Origin: Pseudalkalibacillus sp045920555
GTDB lineage: Bacteria; Bacillota; Bacilli; Bacillales; Fictibacillaceae
Reading direction: 5' to 3'
Assembly: GCF_045920555.1 (NCBI RefSeq)
Contig: NZ_CP174509.1
Span: 3,348,001-3,412,000 of the forward strand
Length of the DNA stretch: 64,000 nt
The notes below the pieces were generated by a model that did no database searches, was not told the origin of the DNA, and saw only the letters and a program-made list of their open reading frames with translations. Both the position numbers and the translations under genes were made by a program. Positions within the stretch are counted from its first letter, which is position 1; every line of letters starts with the position of its first letter. This document shows positions 32,207-41,048 of the stretch, piece after piece.

Positions 32207-34180
32207 TTACTCCCCCTCAACAACTTCAAGGTTCTCATTTTCTAAGATGTTCGTCTCTTCATCCATTCCAAATGCCACATTAGATTCGATCCATTTACGT
32301 CTCGGTTCTACCTTGTCACCCATCAGGACAGAAACACGACGTTCTGCACGCGCGATGTCTTCGATCTTCACTCGGATCAGTGTACGGGTATCAGGGTTCA
32401 TCGTCGTTTCCCATAATTGATCCGCATTCATTTCACCAAGACCTTTGTAGCGTTGGATGGTATAGCCCTTTCCGACCTTCTTGATGGCCTGCTTCAAACC
32501 ATCTTCGTCCCAGGCATATTCGATGACTTCTTTTTTTCCTTTACCTTTACTCACTTTGTAAAGAGGCGGTAGTGCGATATAGACTTTTCCTGCCTCAATC
32601 ATCGGTTTCATGTAACGATAGAAGAATGTCAACAAAAGGACTTGGATATGAGAACCATCTGTATCGGCATCCGTCATGATGACGACTTTGTCATAATTCG
32701 AGTCCTTGATTGTGAAGTCTGCTCCGACTCCAGCACCGATTGCATTTATGATCGTGTTGATTTCTTCATTTTTAAAAATATCCTGTAACTTCGCTTTTTC
32801 TGTATTGATGACTTTTCCTCTAAGCGGAAGGATCGCCTGGAAACGTCGATCACGTCCTTGTTTTGCGGATCCACCGGCAGAATCTCCCTCTACAAGATAC
32901 AATTCATTCTTGCTGGCATTCCTTGATGAAGCCGGTGTCAGCTTTCCACTTAGCATCGAGTCTTTTCGTTTATTTTTCTTCCCGTTCCGTGCCTCCTCAC
33001 GTGCTTTACGTGCAGCTTCACGAGCTTGCGCTGCTTTTACAGACTTACGGATCAGCATTTCACTGATTTTCGGGTTTTCTTCTAAGAAATAATTCAAATG
33101 TTCCGATACGACCGCATCTACAGAAGATCGTGCGTCACTTGTACCGAGCTTGCTTTTCGTCTGCCCTTCGAACTGGAGCTTTTCTTCCGGAATACGGACT
33201 GAAACGATTGCTGTCAGGCCTTCACGGATATCCGAACCGTCCAAGTTCTTGTCTTTCTCTTTTAAAAGGCCAGTCTTACGGGCATATTCATTGAATATCC
33301 TTGTCATCGCTGTCTTTGAACCGGATTCGTGCGTTCCACCATCTTTCGTACGGACATTGTTGACGAATGAAAGCATGTTTTCTGAATAGCCGTCATTGAA
33401 TTGGAATGCGAACTCAACATCGATCGCATTCTGAAACCCTTGAAATGAAACGACTGGATGAAGGATGTCTTTTTCTTCATTCAAGTAATCGACGAATGCC
33501 TTGATTCCAGTTTCAAATTGGAAAACAGTATTATCATTCTCGTTATCACGTTGGTCGATCAACTCGATTTTCATCCCTTTTAAAAGGAAAGCAGCTTCAC
33601 GAAGACGTTCGCTCAACGTTTCATAATTGAAAGTCGTAGTTGAAAACACCGTCGGATCCGGTTTGAAATGGATGATCGTTCCGGATTTTCTTGTTGAGCC
33701 TATTTTTTCAAGAGTAGTTGCCGGTTTTCCACCATTGACAAAGCGCTGATTATAAATGACTCCTTCCCGGTGGATGGTGACTTCAAGCCACTCAGAAAGC
33801 GCGTTGACTACAGATGCTCCTACACCATGCAGTCCTCCACTCGTCTTGTATCCACCTTGACCGAATTTTCCACCAGCATGGAGAACCGTCAGGATGACCT
33901 CCGGTGTAGGCTTCCCTGTCTTATGCATACCAGTAGGCATACCACGCCCCTCGTCTTTTACACTGATGCTGTTATCTTTATGTATTGTTACAGTGATGGC
34001 CTTTCCATACCCCGCCAATGCTTCATCGACAGCATTATCTACGATTTCGTATACGAGATGGTGTAACCCTCGACTATCGGTACTGCCAATATACATACCA
34101 GGTCGTTTACGGACAGCCTCAAGGCCCTCCAATACTTGGATTGCATCATCATTATATGAAAGTTGTTCTCTCGTAGCCAA
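32207..34180 (-). CDS. parE: Topoisomerase IV subunit B
   Basis: The protein has 657 residues. The GHKL ATPase motifs are DNAVDEAL (about 48-55), KDEGRGMPTG and TSGGLHGVGASVVNALS. The TOPRIM domain has LVEGDSAGGSAKQGRDR and MTDADTDGSHI. The C-terminal QRYKGLGEMN is typical. Length and TOPRIM spacing fit ParE rather than GyrB. It is the first gene of the parE-parC operon. B. subtilis has plsY and yneT next to parE; only yneT is found here. Confidence 0.97.
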   Translation of the reverse strand: MATREQLSYNDDAIQVLEGLEAVRKRPGMYIGSTDSRGLHHLVYEIVDNAVDEALAGYGKAITVTIHKDNSISVKDEGRGMPTGMHKTGKPTPEVILTVLHAGGKFGQGGYKTSGGLHGVGASVVNALSEWLEVTIHREGVIYNQRFVNGGKPATTLEKIGSTRKSGTIIHFKPDPTVFSTTTFNYETLSERLREAAFLLKGMKIELIDQRDNENDNTVFQFETGIKAFVDYLNEEKDILHPVVSFQGFQNAIDVEFAFQFNDGYSENMLSFVNNVRTKDGGTHESGSKTAMTRIFNEYARKTGLLKEKDKNLDGSDIREGLTAIVSVRIPEEKLQFEGQTKSKLGTSDARSSVDAVVSEHLNYFLEENPKISEMLIRKSVKAAQAREAARKAREEARNGKKNKRKDSMLSGKLTPASSRNASKNELYLVEGDSAGGSAKQGRDRRFQAILPLRGKVINTEKAKLQDIFKNEEINTIINAIGAGVGADFTIKDSNYDKVVIMTDADTDGSHIQVLLLTFFYRYMKPMIEAGKVYIALPPLYKVSKGKGKKEVIEYAWDEDGLKQAIKKVGKGYTIQRYKGLGEMNADQLWETTMNPDTRTLIRVKIEDIARAERRVSVLMGDKVEPRRKWIESNVAFGMDEETNILENENLEVVEGE

Positions 34181-34435
34181 AACCCTCGTGCCCCTTTCAA
34201 AACTCAGACAATCATTTTTTATTGTATTGTAATGTTATCAGAACATTTGTTCACATACAATCTCTATTTTTATATGATGTTCATGAAAAATATCGGTATG
34301 TTCACTGAATATGTGAAGTTCTCATCCCACAATGAACCATTATATCATACCGTTCAACTTGTCCAATTTAACTTATTATCATTCGTTTTTTCCGAAAATA
34401 GTGATTTTAATTCAAATGTCTTTAAGCTCTAAGAA

Positions 34436-34463
34436 AATGAACCACCCTGGCTAGAGTGGTTCA
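34436..34463 (-). terminator. Terminator of yneT
   Basis: On the minus strand TGAACCAC...GTGGTTCA (8 bp, extendable) is followed by TTTTCTT. The 34181-34435 gap between it and parE contains no gene; it should carry the parE promoter. Confidence 0.75.
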
Positions 34464-34468
34464 TATCC

Positions 34469-34879
34469 TCACATTGTAGCGTGTTCCACTTTAATACAAC
34501 GATCCATTATGATTATCGTATCCTTCTCATTTAAAATCTCAACAACCTCTTCATTCAAAAGTCCGAGCTGAGACCAGAATACACTTGCTTCAATTTCCTT
34601 CATATCTCTTGCAACCCTGGGGAGTTCTTCACTGCGCCTGAACACATTGACGATATCGATGGGACCTTCCACATCCTTAAGAGAAGGATACGCTTTCAAT
34701 CCCATAGTTTCATCAATGGTCGGATTTACCGGAATGATTTCATAACCATGATCTTTCATGTATTGTGATACCTGGTACGATGTTCTATGTGGCTTATCAG
34801 ATAGGCCCACAACAGCAATACGCTTTTTGGTCTTTAGTATGTCGTTAATGGCTGCTTGATCTGGATTTTGGAAAACCAT
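34469..34879 (-). CDS. yneT: CoA-binding protein YneT
   Basis: A 136-residue single-domain Rossmann protein of the CoA_binding_2 family: IAVVGLSDKPHRTSYQVSQYM near the start, IIPVNPTIDETMGLKAYPSL in the middle, and MDRCIKVEHATM at the end. The ATG at 34879 is preferred: AAAGGAGAGG lies eight bases upstream, and the longer frame starts with a TTG. The proximity to parE/parC is the same as in B. subtilis. The role is unknown; relatives bind CoA or acyl-CoA. Confidence 0.9.
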   Translation of the reverse strand: MVFQNPDQAAINDILKTKKRIAVVGLSDKPHRTSYQVSQYMKDHGYEIIPVNPTIDETMGLKAYPSLKDVEGPIDIVNVFRRSEELPRVARDMKEIEASVFWSQLGLLNEEVVEILNEKDTIIIMDRCIKVEHATM

Positions 34880-35070
34880 TTTCAAATCCTCTCCTTTATC
34901 CTGTTCGTTATTTATTAACCTTTCACGAAATAAACCGTTTCAAACCTTTCACTTTATAAATTTCGCTTCATATCCCTTAAAACCTTCTTTACAAATGTCT
35001 CATTTTTCGTTAAACAACATATATTGTTAGTAAGAAAAAGAGTTGCATTAAAGAAAAAGGAGGACGACAG

Positions 35071-35196
35071 ATGCCTACAAACATTAAAAAGAAGTTATCT
35101 TATTATACGATGATCCTTCACTTTTTCTCGCTCATTGAAGATCAGGAACGAGATGAAATCTTACAAAAGCTTATGCAAAGAAATCCCCACTCCTAA
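35071..35196 (+). CDS. Small protein (41 aa)
   Basis: ATG at 35071 follows a very strong ribosome site AAGGAGGACGACAG and reads MPTNIKKKLSYYTMILHFFS, then LIEDQERDEILQKLMQRNPHS. The first part is basic and amphipathic or hydrophobic, the second a charged helix. No family is recognised. A terminator stem (AAATCCCC/GGGGATTT) overlaps its stop codon, which supports a real monocistronic gene between yneT and ypwA. Confidence 0.65.
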   Translation: MPTNIKKKLSYYTMILHFFSLIEDQERDEILQKLMQRNPHS

Positions 35197-35222
35197 TTCT
35201 TATTGGACGCGGGGATTTTCTC
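35182..35222 (+). terminator. Terminator of the 41-aa gene
   Basis: AAATCCCC (35182-35189) pairs with GGGGATTT (about 35212-35219), followed by TCTC after TTTT. The loop is long (about 22 bases), which makes it moderate. Confidence 0.55.
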
Positions 35223-35227
35223 TTCAT

Positions 35228-36751
35228 TTAGTTGATTTTATAGACATCGCGATACTTATCTGTCAAGTAAGTGATCAAGTGTTGGGCGTTCAACCCTTCT
35301 CCTGTTATATCCTTGATGATTTCAATCGGCTTTTTCATCTTGCCATGTTGATGGACATTTTTCGTTAACCATTCTTTGATCGGTAAGAGATTTCCTTCTT
35401 TGAGTTTCTGATCGAAGTCCTGCAGATCCATAAGCATTGCTTGTTTCAATTGGGCTGCATAGATATAGCCAAGTGCATATGATGGGAAGTAACCAAAATC
35501 TCCGCCCGACCAGTGGATATCTTGAAGAACGCCTTCCCCATCATGCTTCGGTCGAATGCCAAGGTATTCGTTCATTTTCTCGTTCCAGATCTCTGGTAGA
35601 TCCTTCACTTGAATTTGATTACTGAATAATCCCTTCTCGATTTCATAACGGATGATGATATGAAGTGGATAAGTCATTTCATCTGCTTCAATCCGAATCA
35701 ACGACGGACCGGCAACATTTATGGCACGGTAAAAGTCGTCCATTGAAACTTGATCGAACTGCCCATTGGTATAAGACTTGAACGTTTCATAGTTATTTTC
35801 CCAGAACGACTGGTTACGGCCGACAAAGTTCTCCCAAAATAACGATTGAGATTCATGAATACCCATTGACGTCCCGGTGCATAGAAGTGTTCCGATAAGG
35901 TCCTTGCTGATGTTCTGTTCATATAAAGCATGTCCACCCTCATGGATAGTGCCGAACACAGCGGTCCTGAAATCTACTTCATCATATTTTGTCGTGACAC
36001 GGACATCTCCAGGATTCAATCCAATTGCAAAAGGATGGTTCGTCTGATCCAGTCGGCCTGCAAGGAAATCATAGCCCATCTGCTTCAGGACATGCCTGCT
36101 GAAATCCCTTTGCTTATCCGCAGGAAAATGCTTGAACAGGAAAGATGTTTCAGGCTGATGCTTCGAGTTGACGACCTCCTGGACGAGCGGTACAATTGCT
36201 TCTCGTAGTTGTTTAAAGACACGATCGATCGTTTCTACATTGACACCAGGCTCATATAAATTAAGCAAGGTGTTATATGGGTGATCCTCATGTCCCCAGT
36301 AACTGACGAAATTCTTTTTGAATTGAACAAGTTTTTCTAAGTATGGTTGAAGTTTGGAGAAGTCAGATTCAGCTTTTGCATCTTCCCATACATTTTCAGC
36401 TTTTGATTGGGTAATAACATATTCTTTATATTCAGCTTCAGGGATCCTTTCATTTCTTTCATATTCCTCTTTTGCTTCCTGTACTGCCCTTTTCGTTATT
36501 TCACTCAAATTCGGGTGCAGTGAAGAAACGCTTAACGCATCCAAGCATTCTTTCATTTCTTTAGATGTCGATAATTTAAATACCTCAGAAGACAGCATTC
36601 CGATCACTTCGGAACGTTGCTCAACCCCTCGTTTCGGTGCACCAGTCCTAAGGTCCCAAACCATTAATCCAATTGCTTCATTATAGCTGGTGATCCGTTG
36701 TGTCAGGTCTTGGAATCTTTGCTCCATTTTGTTTGCTGTTGTACTTGCCAT
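35228..36751 (-). CDS. ypwA: Carboxypeptidase Taq-type metallopeptidase (M32)
   Basis: The protein has 507 residues, the standard M32 length. The zinc motif HEGGH is in GTIHEGGHALYEQN (about residue 270), with downstream HESQSLFWENFVGR and IRIEADEMTYPLHII supplying the third ligand and substrate contacts. It is a cytosolic metallocarboxypeptidase with broad specificity. AGGGAGATGG lies upstream of the ATG. In B. subtilis ypwA is near ypsC as well. It is monocistronic. Confidence 0.95.
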   Translation of the reverse strand: MASTTANKMEQRFQDLTQRITSYNEAIGLMVWDLRTGAPKRGVEQRSEVIGMLSSEVFKLSTSKEMKECLDALSVSSLHPNLSEITKRAVQEAKEEYERNERIPEAEYKEYVITQSKAENVWEDAKAESDFSKLQPYLEKLVQFKKNFVSYWGHEDHPYNTLLNLYEPGVNVETIDRVFKQLREAIVPLVQEVVNSKHQPETSFLFKHFPADKQRDFSRHVLKQMGYDFLAGRLDQTNHPFAIGLNPGDVRVTTKYDEVDFRTAVFGTIHEGGHALYEQNISKDLIGTLLCTGTSMGIHESQSLFWENFVGRNQSFWENNYETFKSYTNGQFDQVSMDDFYRAINVAGPSLIRIEADEMTYPLHIIIRYEIEKGLFSNQIQVKDLPEIWNEKMNEYLGIRPKHDGEGVLQDIHWSGGDFGYFPSYALGYIYAAQLKQAMLMDLQDFDQKLKEGNLLPIKEWLTKNVHQHGKMKKPIEIIKDITGEGLNAQHLITYLTDKYRDVYKIN

Positions 36752-37124
36752 CTATTCCATCTCCCTAATATGTAAAATGATTGCAGCCATCCTAATTATT
36801 TGACGTCATACCAAGAAAACCCTTTAATGTTCCTTAATTATTTATTGAAATAACATATTAAATTCCAGTACGGTACGTGAAATTTTATGTGTTAGTCTGT
36901 TTTTCAAGATAATTTTCCTTTTTTGAAGATACATTCTGCCTTTTAAGGATAATTTTAAAATTTCAAAGGTATGGCGATGATTTTTAAAGATAATCAACAA
37001 TCCAGCAACTTTTAGAAGTTTCTCTCATCTTTTAGTTCTATAATTATATCTGGATGGTCTATTTAGTCGCGATTTTTAATTGAATGAAGATCAAAACTCA
37101 TTTGAAATGAATTTTTACCACATA
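36752..37124. other. A+T-rich intergenic region with a 20-base repeat
   Basis: No gene is seen in this 373-bp stretch. It contains AGTACGGTACGTGAAATTTT at 36868-36887, found again exactly at 53554-53573. The section 36900-37030 is built of loosely repeated AAGATAATTTT and TTTTGAAGATA motifs. Confidence 0.6.
36868..36887 (+). repeat. 20-base exact repeat, copy 1
   Basis: AGTACGGTACGTGAAATTTT occurs here and at 53554-53573. The GTACGGTAC part is a near palindrome. Both copies are in gene-free, A+T-rich DNA, in the same orientation. Confidence 0.7.
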
Positions 37125-37159
37125 AAAAGAACTGACCCTATGAGAACTATTGGGCAGTT
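37125..37159 (-). terminator. Terminator overlapping the 67-aa gene's stop
   Basis: On the minus strand GGAACTG.CC pairs with GG..CAGTTC, followed by TTTTTATG. The hairpin begins inside the coding sequence. Confidence 0.65.
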
Positions 37160-37350
37160 CCTTCAATGATCGATGTATGTATTGACGAGTATTTGCTCAT
37201 GTCCCGATGATAACCAGATTCATAAGCGACCGCGTTATCGAGCTGATAACGGATGTTTTGACATGCTCTATCGTAACAAGATTCATTCATATCCTTTAAA
37301 GCCTTTATCGCTTTCGCCACACTTTCGATGTCATTATATCGTTCATACAT
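37147..37350 (-). CDS. Hypothetical protein (67 aa)
   Basis: A small soluble helical protein (MYERYNDIESVAKAIKALKD..., ending IHTSIIEGTAQ), family not recognised. The start at 37350 is chosen because GGGTGGGTGG lies a few bases upstream; the frame continues to 37398 through a hydrophobic stretch that overlaps the end of ypsC. It lies downstream of ypsC with 54 bp between and ends in a terminator, so it may be the last gene of that transcript. Confidence 0.6.
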   Translation of the reverse strand: MYERYNDIESVAKAIKALKDMNESCYDRACQNIRYQLDNAVAYESGYHRDMSKYSSIHTSIIEGTAQ

Positions 37351-37404
37351 TAAAACCACCCACCCTAGTATTGTTACTACTAGTATGGGTGGATTCATCC
37401 AATG

Positions 37405-38556
37405 TTAAACTTGAACATGTCTCCGTGGCGGCTTTTTACCGAAGAATTGATAATAGTGACATTTCAAGTCCCCATTATACAATTTCCGTTTTTTTGACGC
37501 TTTTTCCCCGTATAGTGTTTCGAATCCATCATGAGATGTGAGGACATAGAACGACCAAGTGTCCAAACGTCGGAACACCTCACCAAGGTCCCTATACAAA
37601 GCTTCCACATAGTCTCTTTCATTCAACCGTTCACCGTATGGAGGGTTTCCGATTGCATATCCATATTCCGATTTCGTATGGAAATCCTTCACCTGCATCT
37701 GTTTGAAACGGATTTCTCCTTCAAAACCGGCTTCATTTGCATTATTTTCTGAGAGTTCAATCATTTTATGATCGATATCTGACCCTAAGATGTCCACAGG
37801 CAGATCGAATTTTGCGAGGTCATGCGCCTCTTCAACAGCCTCATACCATAATTTCTTGTCTAACCAAGACCAGTTTTCAGAGGCGAATTCGCGGTTTAGT
37901 CCTGGCGCGATGCTTTTTGCAATCATCGCCGCTTCAATCGGTATTGTTCCGGAACCGCAGAACGGATCCAAAAACGGTCGATCCGGCTTCCAGTTCGTCA
38001 ATTGTATCAACGCAGCCGCCAAAGTTTCTTTCAGCGGTGCTTCATTATGCAAATAACGGTAGCCACGTTTATGGAGACCTTCACCGCTCGTATCGATCGT
38101 CAGGGTAGCAATGTCCTTATGCAAGGCAACTTCCACACGATAAAATGCACCATTTTCCGGTAGCCATCCCTGGACGTCGTAAGTTTCTTTCATCTTTTCG
38201 ACTATCGCTTTTTTGACAATTGCCTGGCAATCAGAAACGCTGAATAGCTTTGATTTTACAGAACGGCCGATGACCGGAAACTCTGCATCTTCTGGCAGAA
38301 AATCTCCCCAAGGAAGGGCTTTTGTCTGCTCGAATAACTCTTCAAAAGACAGTGCCTTGAATGAACCGACCTTCAGTTTGATTCGATCGGCTGTCCTAAG
38401 CCATAGATTCAAGCGTGGAATCGCGCGTTCGTCCGCTTCCACGATGATTCTGCCGTTTTCAACTTGCACATTCTCATATCCTAATTGACGCACTTCGTTG
38501 GCGACAATTGATTCTAAGCCCATTGCTGCAGTTGCAATCAACGTAATCGGTTTCAT
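37405..38556 (-). CDS. ypsC: 23S rRNA guanine-N2 methyltransferase-like (THUMP) YpsC
   Basis: The protein has 383 residues. An N-terminal THUMP RNA-binding domain (about 50-155) is followed by a class I SAM methyltransferase with DPFCGSGTIPIEAAMIA (about 195-211) and the adenine/guanine-N2 signature GNPPYGERL (about 308-316). It corresponds to the N-terminal methylase of E. coli RlmL, which modifies 23S rRNA. Its position next to rnpB and gpsB is the same as in B. subtilis. Confidence 0.94.
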   Translation of the reverse strand: MKPITLIATAAMGLESIVANEVRQLGYENVQVENGRIIVEADERAIPRLNLWLRTADRIKLKVGSFKALSFEELFEQTKALPWGDFLPEDAEFPVIGRSVKSKLFSVSDCQAIVKKAIVEKMKETYDVQGWLPENGAFYRVEVALHKDIATLTIDTSGEGLHKRGYRYLHNEAPLKETLAAALIQLTNWKPDRPFLDPFCGSGTIPIEAAMIAKSIAPGLNREFASENWSWLDKKLWYEAVEEAHDLAKFDLPVDILGSDIDHKMIELSENNANEAGFEGEIRFKQMQVKDFHTKSEYGYAIGNPPYGERLNERDYVEALYRDLGEVFRRLDTWSFYVLTSHDGFETLYGEKASKKRKLYNGDLKCHYYQFFGKKPPRRHVQV

Positions 38557-38707
38557 TTTGAATGCTCCAATCTTTATGTATGATTCTCCTATTATACTGA
38601 ATGGAATCGGACATTTCTAATCGTAGTAGTTCATTTTTATGAAAATCGTTCCTTTTCCGCAGGCGATCCGTATGCCCTCCTCAACCATTCTGTCAAGTTG
38701 TCGAAAA

Positions 38708-38833
38708 GCGTCAAATGTTGATAAAAACGAAAATATGTACATATATCATGGGAAATGTTCAATAAAACCTGGGAAATGTACATAAAACGAAAATAATGTT
38801 CAATAAAAGGAGAAAAATGTCCATATAATTTTC
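38708..38833 (+). repeat. Six degenerate 21-bp tandem repeats
   Basis: Reading from 38708 in steps of 21 bases gives six units aligned on an ATGT(T/A)(C/G)A(A/T)AAAA core, e.g. GGGAAATGTTCAATAAAACCT (38750), GGGAAATGTACATAAAACGAA (38771), AATAATGTTCAATAAAAGGAG (38792). Units carry palindromic TGTACAT or TGTTCA. The block lies between ypsC and rnpB, with no frame through it. Confidence 0.75.
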
Positions 38834-38852
38834 CCTATATTAAGTGGAATTG

Positions 38853-38892
38853 CCTGGCTCGCTTTTCCCGTAGGAGTGTGGCGAAATTGAGT
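38853..38892 (+). repeat. Dispersed repeat, copy 2 of 3
   Basis: CCTGGCTCGCTTTTCCCG followed by TAGGAGTGTGGCGAAATTGA matches the units at 44-83 and 53783-53826. It lies just downstream of the rnpB terminator. Confidence 0.7.
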
Positions 38893-38908
38893 TAAAAAAG
38901 CAAAATAA

Positions 38909-38933
38909 AAAAGCCCTCCAAATGTGGGCTTTC
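38909..38933 (-). terminator. Terminator of rnpB
   Basis: On the minus strand AAAGCCCACATTTGGAGGGCTTTTTTATTTT forms a short stem (AAGCCC/GGGCTT) followed by a long T run directly after the RNase P RNA 3' end. Confidence 0.85.
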
Positions 38934-38935
38934 GG

Positions 38936-39345
38936 TCATCTCGTTTTGTAAGCCATGTTCTGTTCCCCGTACTCAAACAGAGCTTAAGCTCCTCGTACGC
39001 AGGCGGTAATCATCTATCTCCAGATGTTCTCCAACATCTGTCCTTCTCTTCGTTCATTTCCTCAGAGAAGACTCCCCTACCATAATTTGGGTTTCTCGCT
39101 CGTGGGGTTTACCTCGTTCCACTCCGGCAGTTTCCTGCAGGACTTCGTCACTGTGGCACTTTCAAGGTATTCACACCATATCCGAAGACGTAGGTGTTTT
39201 CCCTGCCGTTAGTCCAGTCGTAACCAGACTACCCTGACTTATTTATTGATCAGGCACGAACATTACAGCCATCTCAGACTGTGCGAGCATGGACTTTCCT
39301 CTATACTTCGAAAATGAAGTACAGCGATTACCCAAACGATATGAC
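38936..39345 (-). ncRNA. rnpB: RNase P RNA (class B)
   Basis: About 410 nt. On the minus strand the conserved blocks run in order: TTTGGGTAATCGCTG near the 5' end, TATAGAGGAAAGTCCATGCTCGCAC, GTAATGTTCGTGCCTGA, ACGGCAGGGA, AAGTGCCACAGTGACGAAG, GGTAAACCCCACGAGCGAGAAACCCAAA, GGACAGATGTTGG, GATTACCGCC and GAACAGAACATGGCTTACA. They follow the B. subtilis type-B RNA closely. It processes tRNA 5' ends. Ends are estimated from B. subtilis. The position between ypsC and gpsB is conserved. Confidence 0.96.
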
Positions 39346-39410
39346 CTTATTAGAGTCGAATTACATTATATCGTACGTTTGAATACTTTTCAATGTCAAT
39401 TATACCCAAA

Positions 39411-39716
39411 TCAATCGTAAAGCTTACTACCGAAAACATGCTTTTCTAAATTAGAAAGACGTTTCAAGATGTCATAGTTTGTTATGCCTGCACCATTGCT
39501 TTGTGTTTTCGTCTGTTCACCAGAGCGCTGAAGCTCTTTTCTCAATTTCACGTTTTCTTCATTCAAACGGTCAATTTCTTTGTGGAACTGCTCATAGTCT
39601 TTTATTACTATGTCTAAAAATTGATCGACTTCATCTTGATCATAACCGCGGAATCCTGTTTTGAAATCTTTTTCTAAAATTTCTTTAGATGTCAATTGTA
39701 CTCGTTTATTATCCAT
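39411..39716 (-). CDS. gpsB: Cell division / wall synthesis coordinator GpsB
   Basis: The protein has 101 residues. The DivIVA-like N-terminal domain (LTSKEILEKDFKTGFRGYDQDEVDQFLD, 8-35) continues into a coiled coil (to about 70), then a short linker and the trimerising C-terminal NYDILKRLSNLEKHVFG. GpsB shuttles between septum and side wall and binds PBP1 (PonA), encoded 18 kb away in this window. The gene is monocistronic upstream of rnpB. Confidence 0.96.
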   Translation of the reverse strand: MDNKRVQLTSKEILEKDFKTGFRGYDQDEVDQFLDIVIKDYEQFHKEIDRLNEENVKLRKELQRSGEQTKTQSNGAGITNYDILKRLSNLEKHVFGSKLYD

Positions 39717-39816
39717 AATAAATGCGTCACCCCATTATTGATTTCTGTCATTCGTTTCATTTATAGTTGTTTTCTACACAACATTATACCAAGTTTCACA
39801 TAATATTCATCTAATA

Positions 39817-40389
39817 TTAGGTTACCCAATCATCCTCATTTGATTTCTGTGATTCCTCGATATAATCATTTATATCGAAAAAGGAAATTGACAATATAGG
39901 ATATTCGTTACCAAGTTCTACATATTTGTGCGCCGTTTTCAAATAAAATTCTGGCGAACCTGGCTGATCTGTGTCATAAAGCACTAACAACCCGTCCGTT
40001 TTTTCAATGATGAATTGATTTGCCGCTTGCAACTGACCAGGGTTTTCATAAGATCTTTTCGAAATACTGTCTACAAAATCGGCTTTAGACAGGATGAGTT
40101 GGTAGTATTCCTGGGTATTTTCTTTCCACCTTTGTTCCTGATGTTGAAAGGGAGTCAAGACCGCTAGCTTCAGATCAGGATAAGAATCCTTCAGCTCAAT
40201 GACTGCCTCACCAGCCCATAATTCAACCCCAAGTTGTCCACTGATGACTACCCATTCCAAACCCTCTTCAACTAAATGTGCAAGACGATTTTTTAGTATA
40301 CCTTTTATGTAAGGTACTGCTTCATGCTTGTTCGAAAATATCCCTAATTCATGACCTTTATACCCAGTCACTGCTAAAACCATGATCAT
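39817..40389 (-). CDS. ypsA: DUF1273 / SLOG-like protein YpsA
   Basis: The protein has 190 residues. VLAVTGYKGHELGIF, VISGQLGVELWAGEAVIELK and LAVLTPFQHQEQRWKENTQEYY are the YpsA signatures of a nucleotide-binding SLOG-type fold. B. subtilis YpsA is linked to cell division and to the gpsB neighbourhood. ATG at 40389 has AAAGGAG seven bases upstream; an in-frame ATG two codons later is an alternative. Confidence 0.93.
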   Translation of the reverse strand: MIMVLAVTGYKGHELGIFSNKHEAVPYIKGILKNRLAHLVEEGLEWVVISGQLGVELWAGEAVIELKDSYPDLKLAVLTPFQHQEQRWKENTQEYYQLILSKADFVDSISKRSYENPGQLQAANQFIIEKTDGLLVLYDTDQPGSPEFYLKTAHKYVELGNEYPILSISFFDINDYIEESQKSNEDDWVT

Positions 40390-40593
40390 CCCATGACTCC
40401 TTTGTTAAACCTGTGTTACCTTGATGTTATTTAGGCTTTTGAAAACATAAATCTTTCATCACGTACCAAAAATTGGACTCACTATAAGTGTATCATATTC
40501 CATAATCAAAAATTGTTGAAAAAATACAGTTTTCATGAAAAAGTAATGTATTTTTTTGTCTACATTCAAAGAAATTCTGCATTAATTATTCTC

Positions 40594-40626
40594 TAAAAAA
40601 AGCGAACCGAATTAAACTCGGTCCGC
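40594..40626 (-). terminator. Terminator of cotD
   Basis: On the minus strand GCGGACCGA pairs with TCGGTTCGC (one G-U), followed by TTTTTTTAG. Confidence 0.85.
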
Positions 40627-40634
40627 TTCATAAA

Positions 40635-40937
40635 TTACCAGTCCCAGACGCCTCCGGAGCCCCCACCGTAGTGGTCGCCTCCAAAGCCTCCGCCATAGCC
40701 GCCGTGGTGACAGCCGCATTTAGGGCGCGGCGGGACCATGCAATGCTTGTGTTGAGTCGTACAGCAAGATTTTTTACAATGCTTCTGCATATGCTTATGC
40801 TGTATGATATTGTGGTGCACATGTTCCTCAATCACTGGATGGATATGAGGTACAACCTTGTGATGACAAAAATGCTTGACACACTTCTTCGGTGGATGGA
40901 CCACCGGGCACATCATTTGAGGTTTATGATAATGCAT
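40635..40937 (-). CDS. cotD: Spore coat protein CotD
   Basis: The protein has 100 residues, very rich in His and Cys in the first 80 (MHYHKPQMMCPVVHPPKK, HFCHHKVVPHIHPVIEEHVHH, KHCKKSCC) and Gly/Tyr at the end (GGYGGGFGGDHYGGG). This is the CotD inner-coat composition, and the gene is in the B. subtilis cotD position between ypsA and yprB. AAAGGAG lies ten bases before the ATG. A sigma-K-type promoter is visible upstream, consistent with mother-cell expression. Confidence 0.95.
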   Translation of the reverse strand: MHYHKPQMMCPVVHPPKKCVKHFCHHKVVPHIHPVIEEHVHHNIIQHKHMQKHCKKSCCTTQHKHCMVPPRPKCGCHHGGYGGGFGGDHYGGGSGGVWDW

Positions 40938-40978
40938 CCCATAGATTCTCCTTTATGATTTAGTAAAAAGCTTTGTTA

Positions 40979-41006
40979 TAATGTATGAGAGATCTATGAG
41001 ACTTGT
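40979..41006 (-). promoter_or_regulatory. Sigma-K-type promoter of cotD
   Basis: On the minus strand CATACATTA (40987-40979) fits the sigma-K -10 pattern CATANNNTA exactly, and an AC dinucleotide lies 17 bases upstream (41006-41005) as in the -35. The predicted start is about 30 bases before the cotD ATG. Confidence 0.65.
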
Positions 41007-41048
41007 CTAAGACATCCGCCTTCTTTCATTGAAAACGGACGAAAATGG

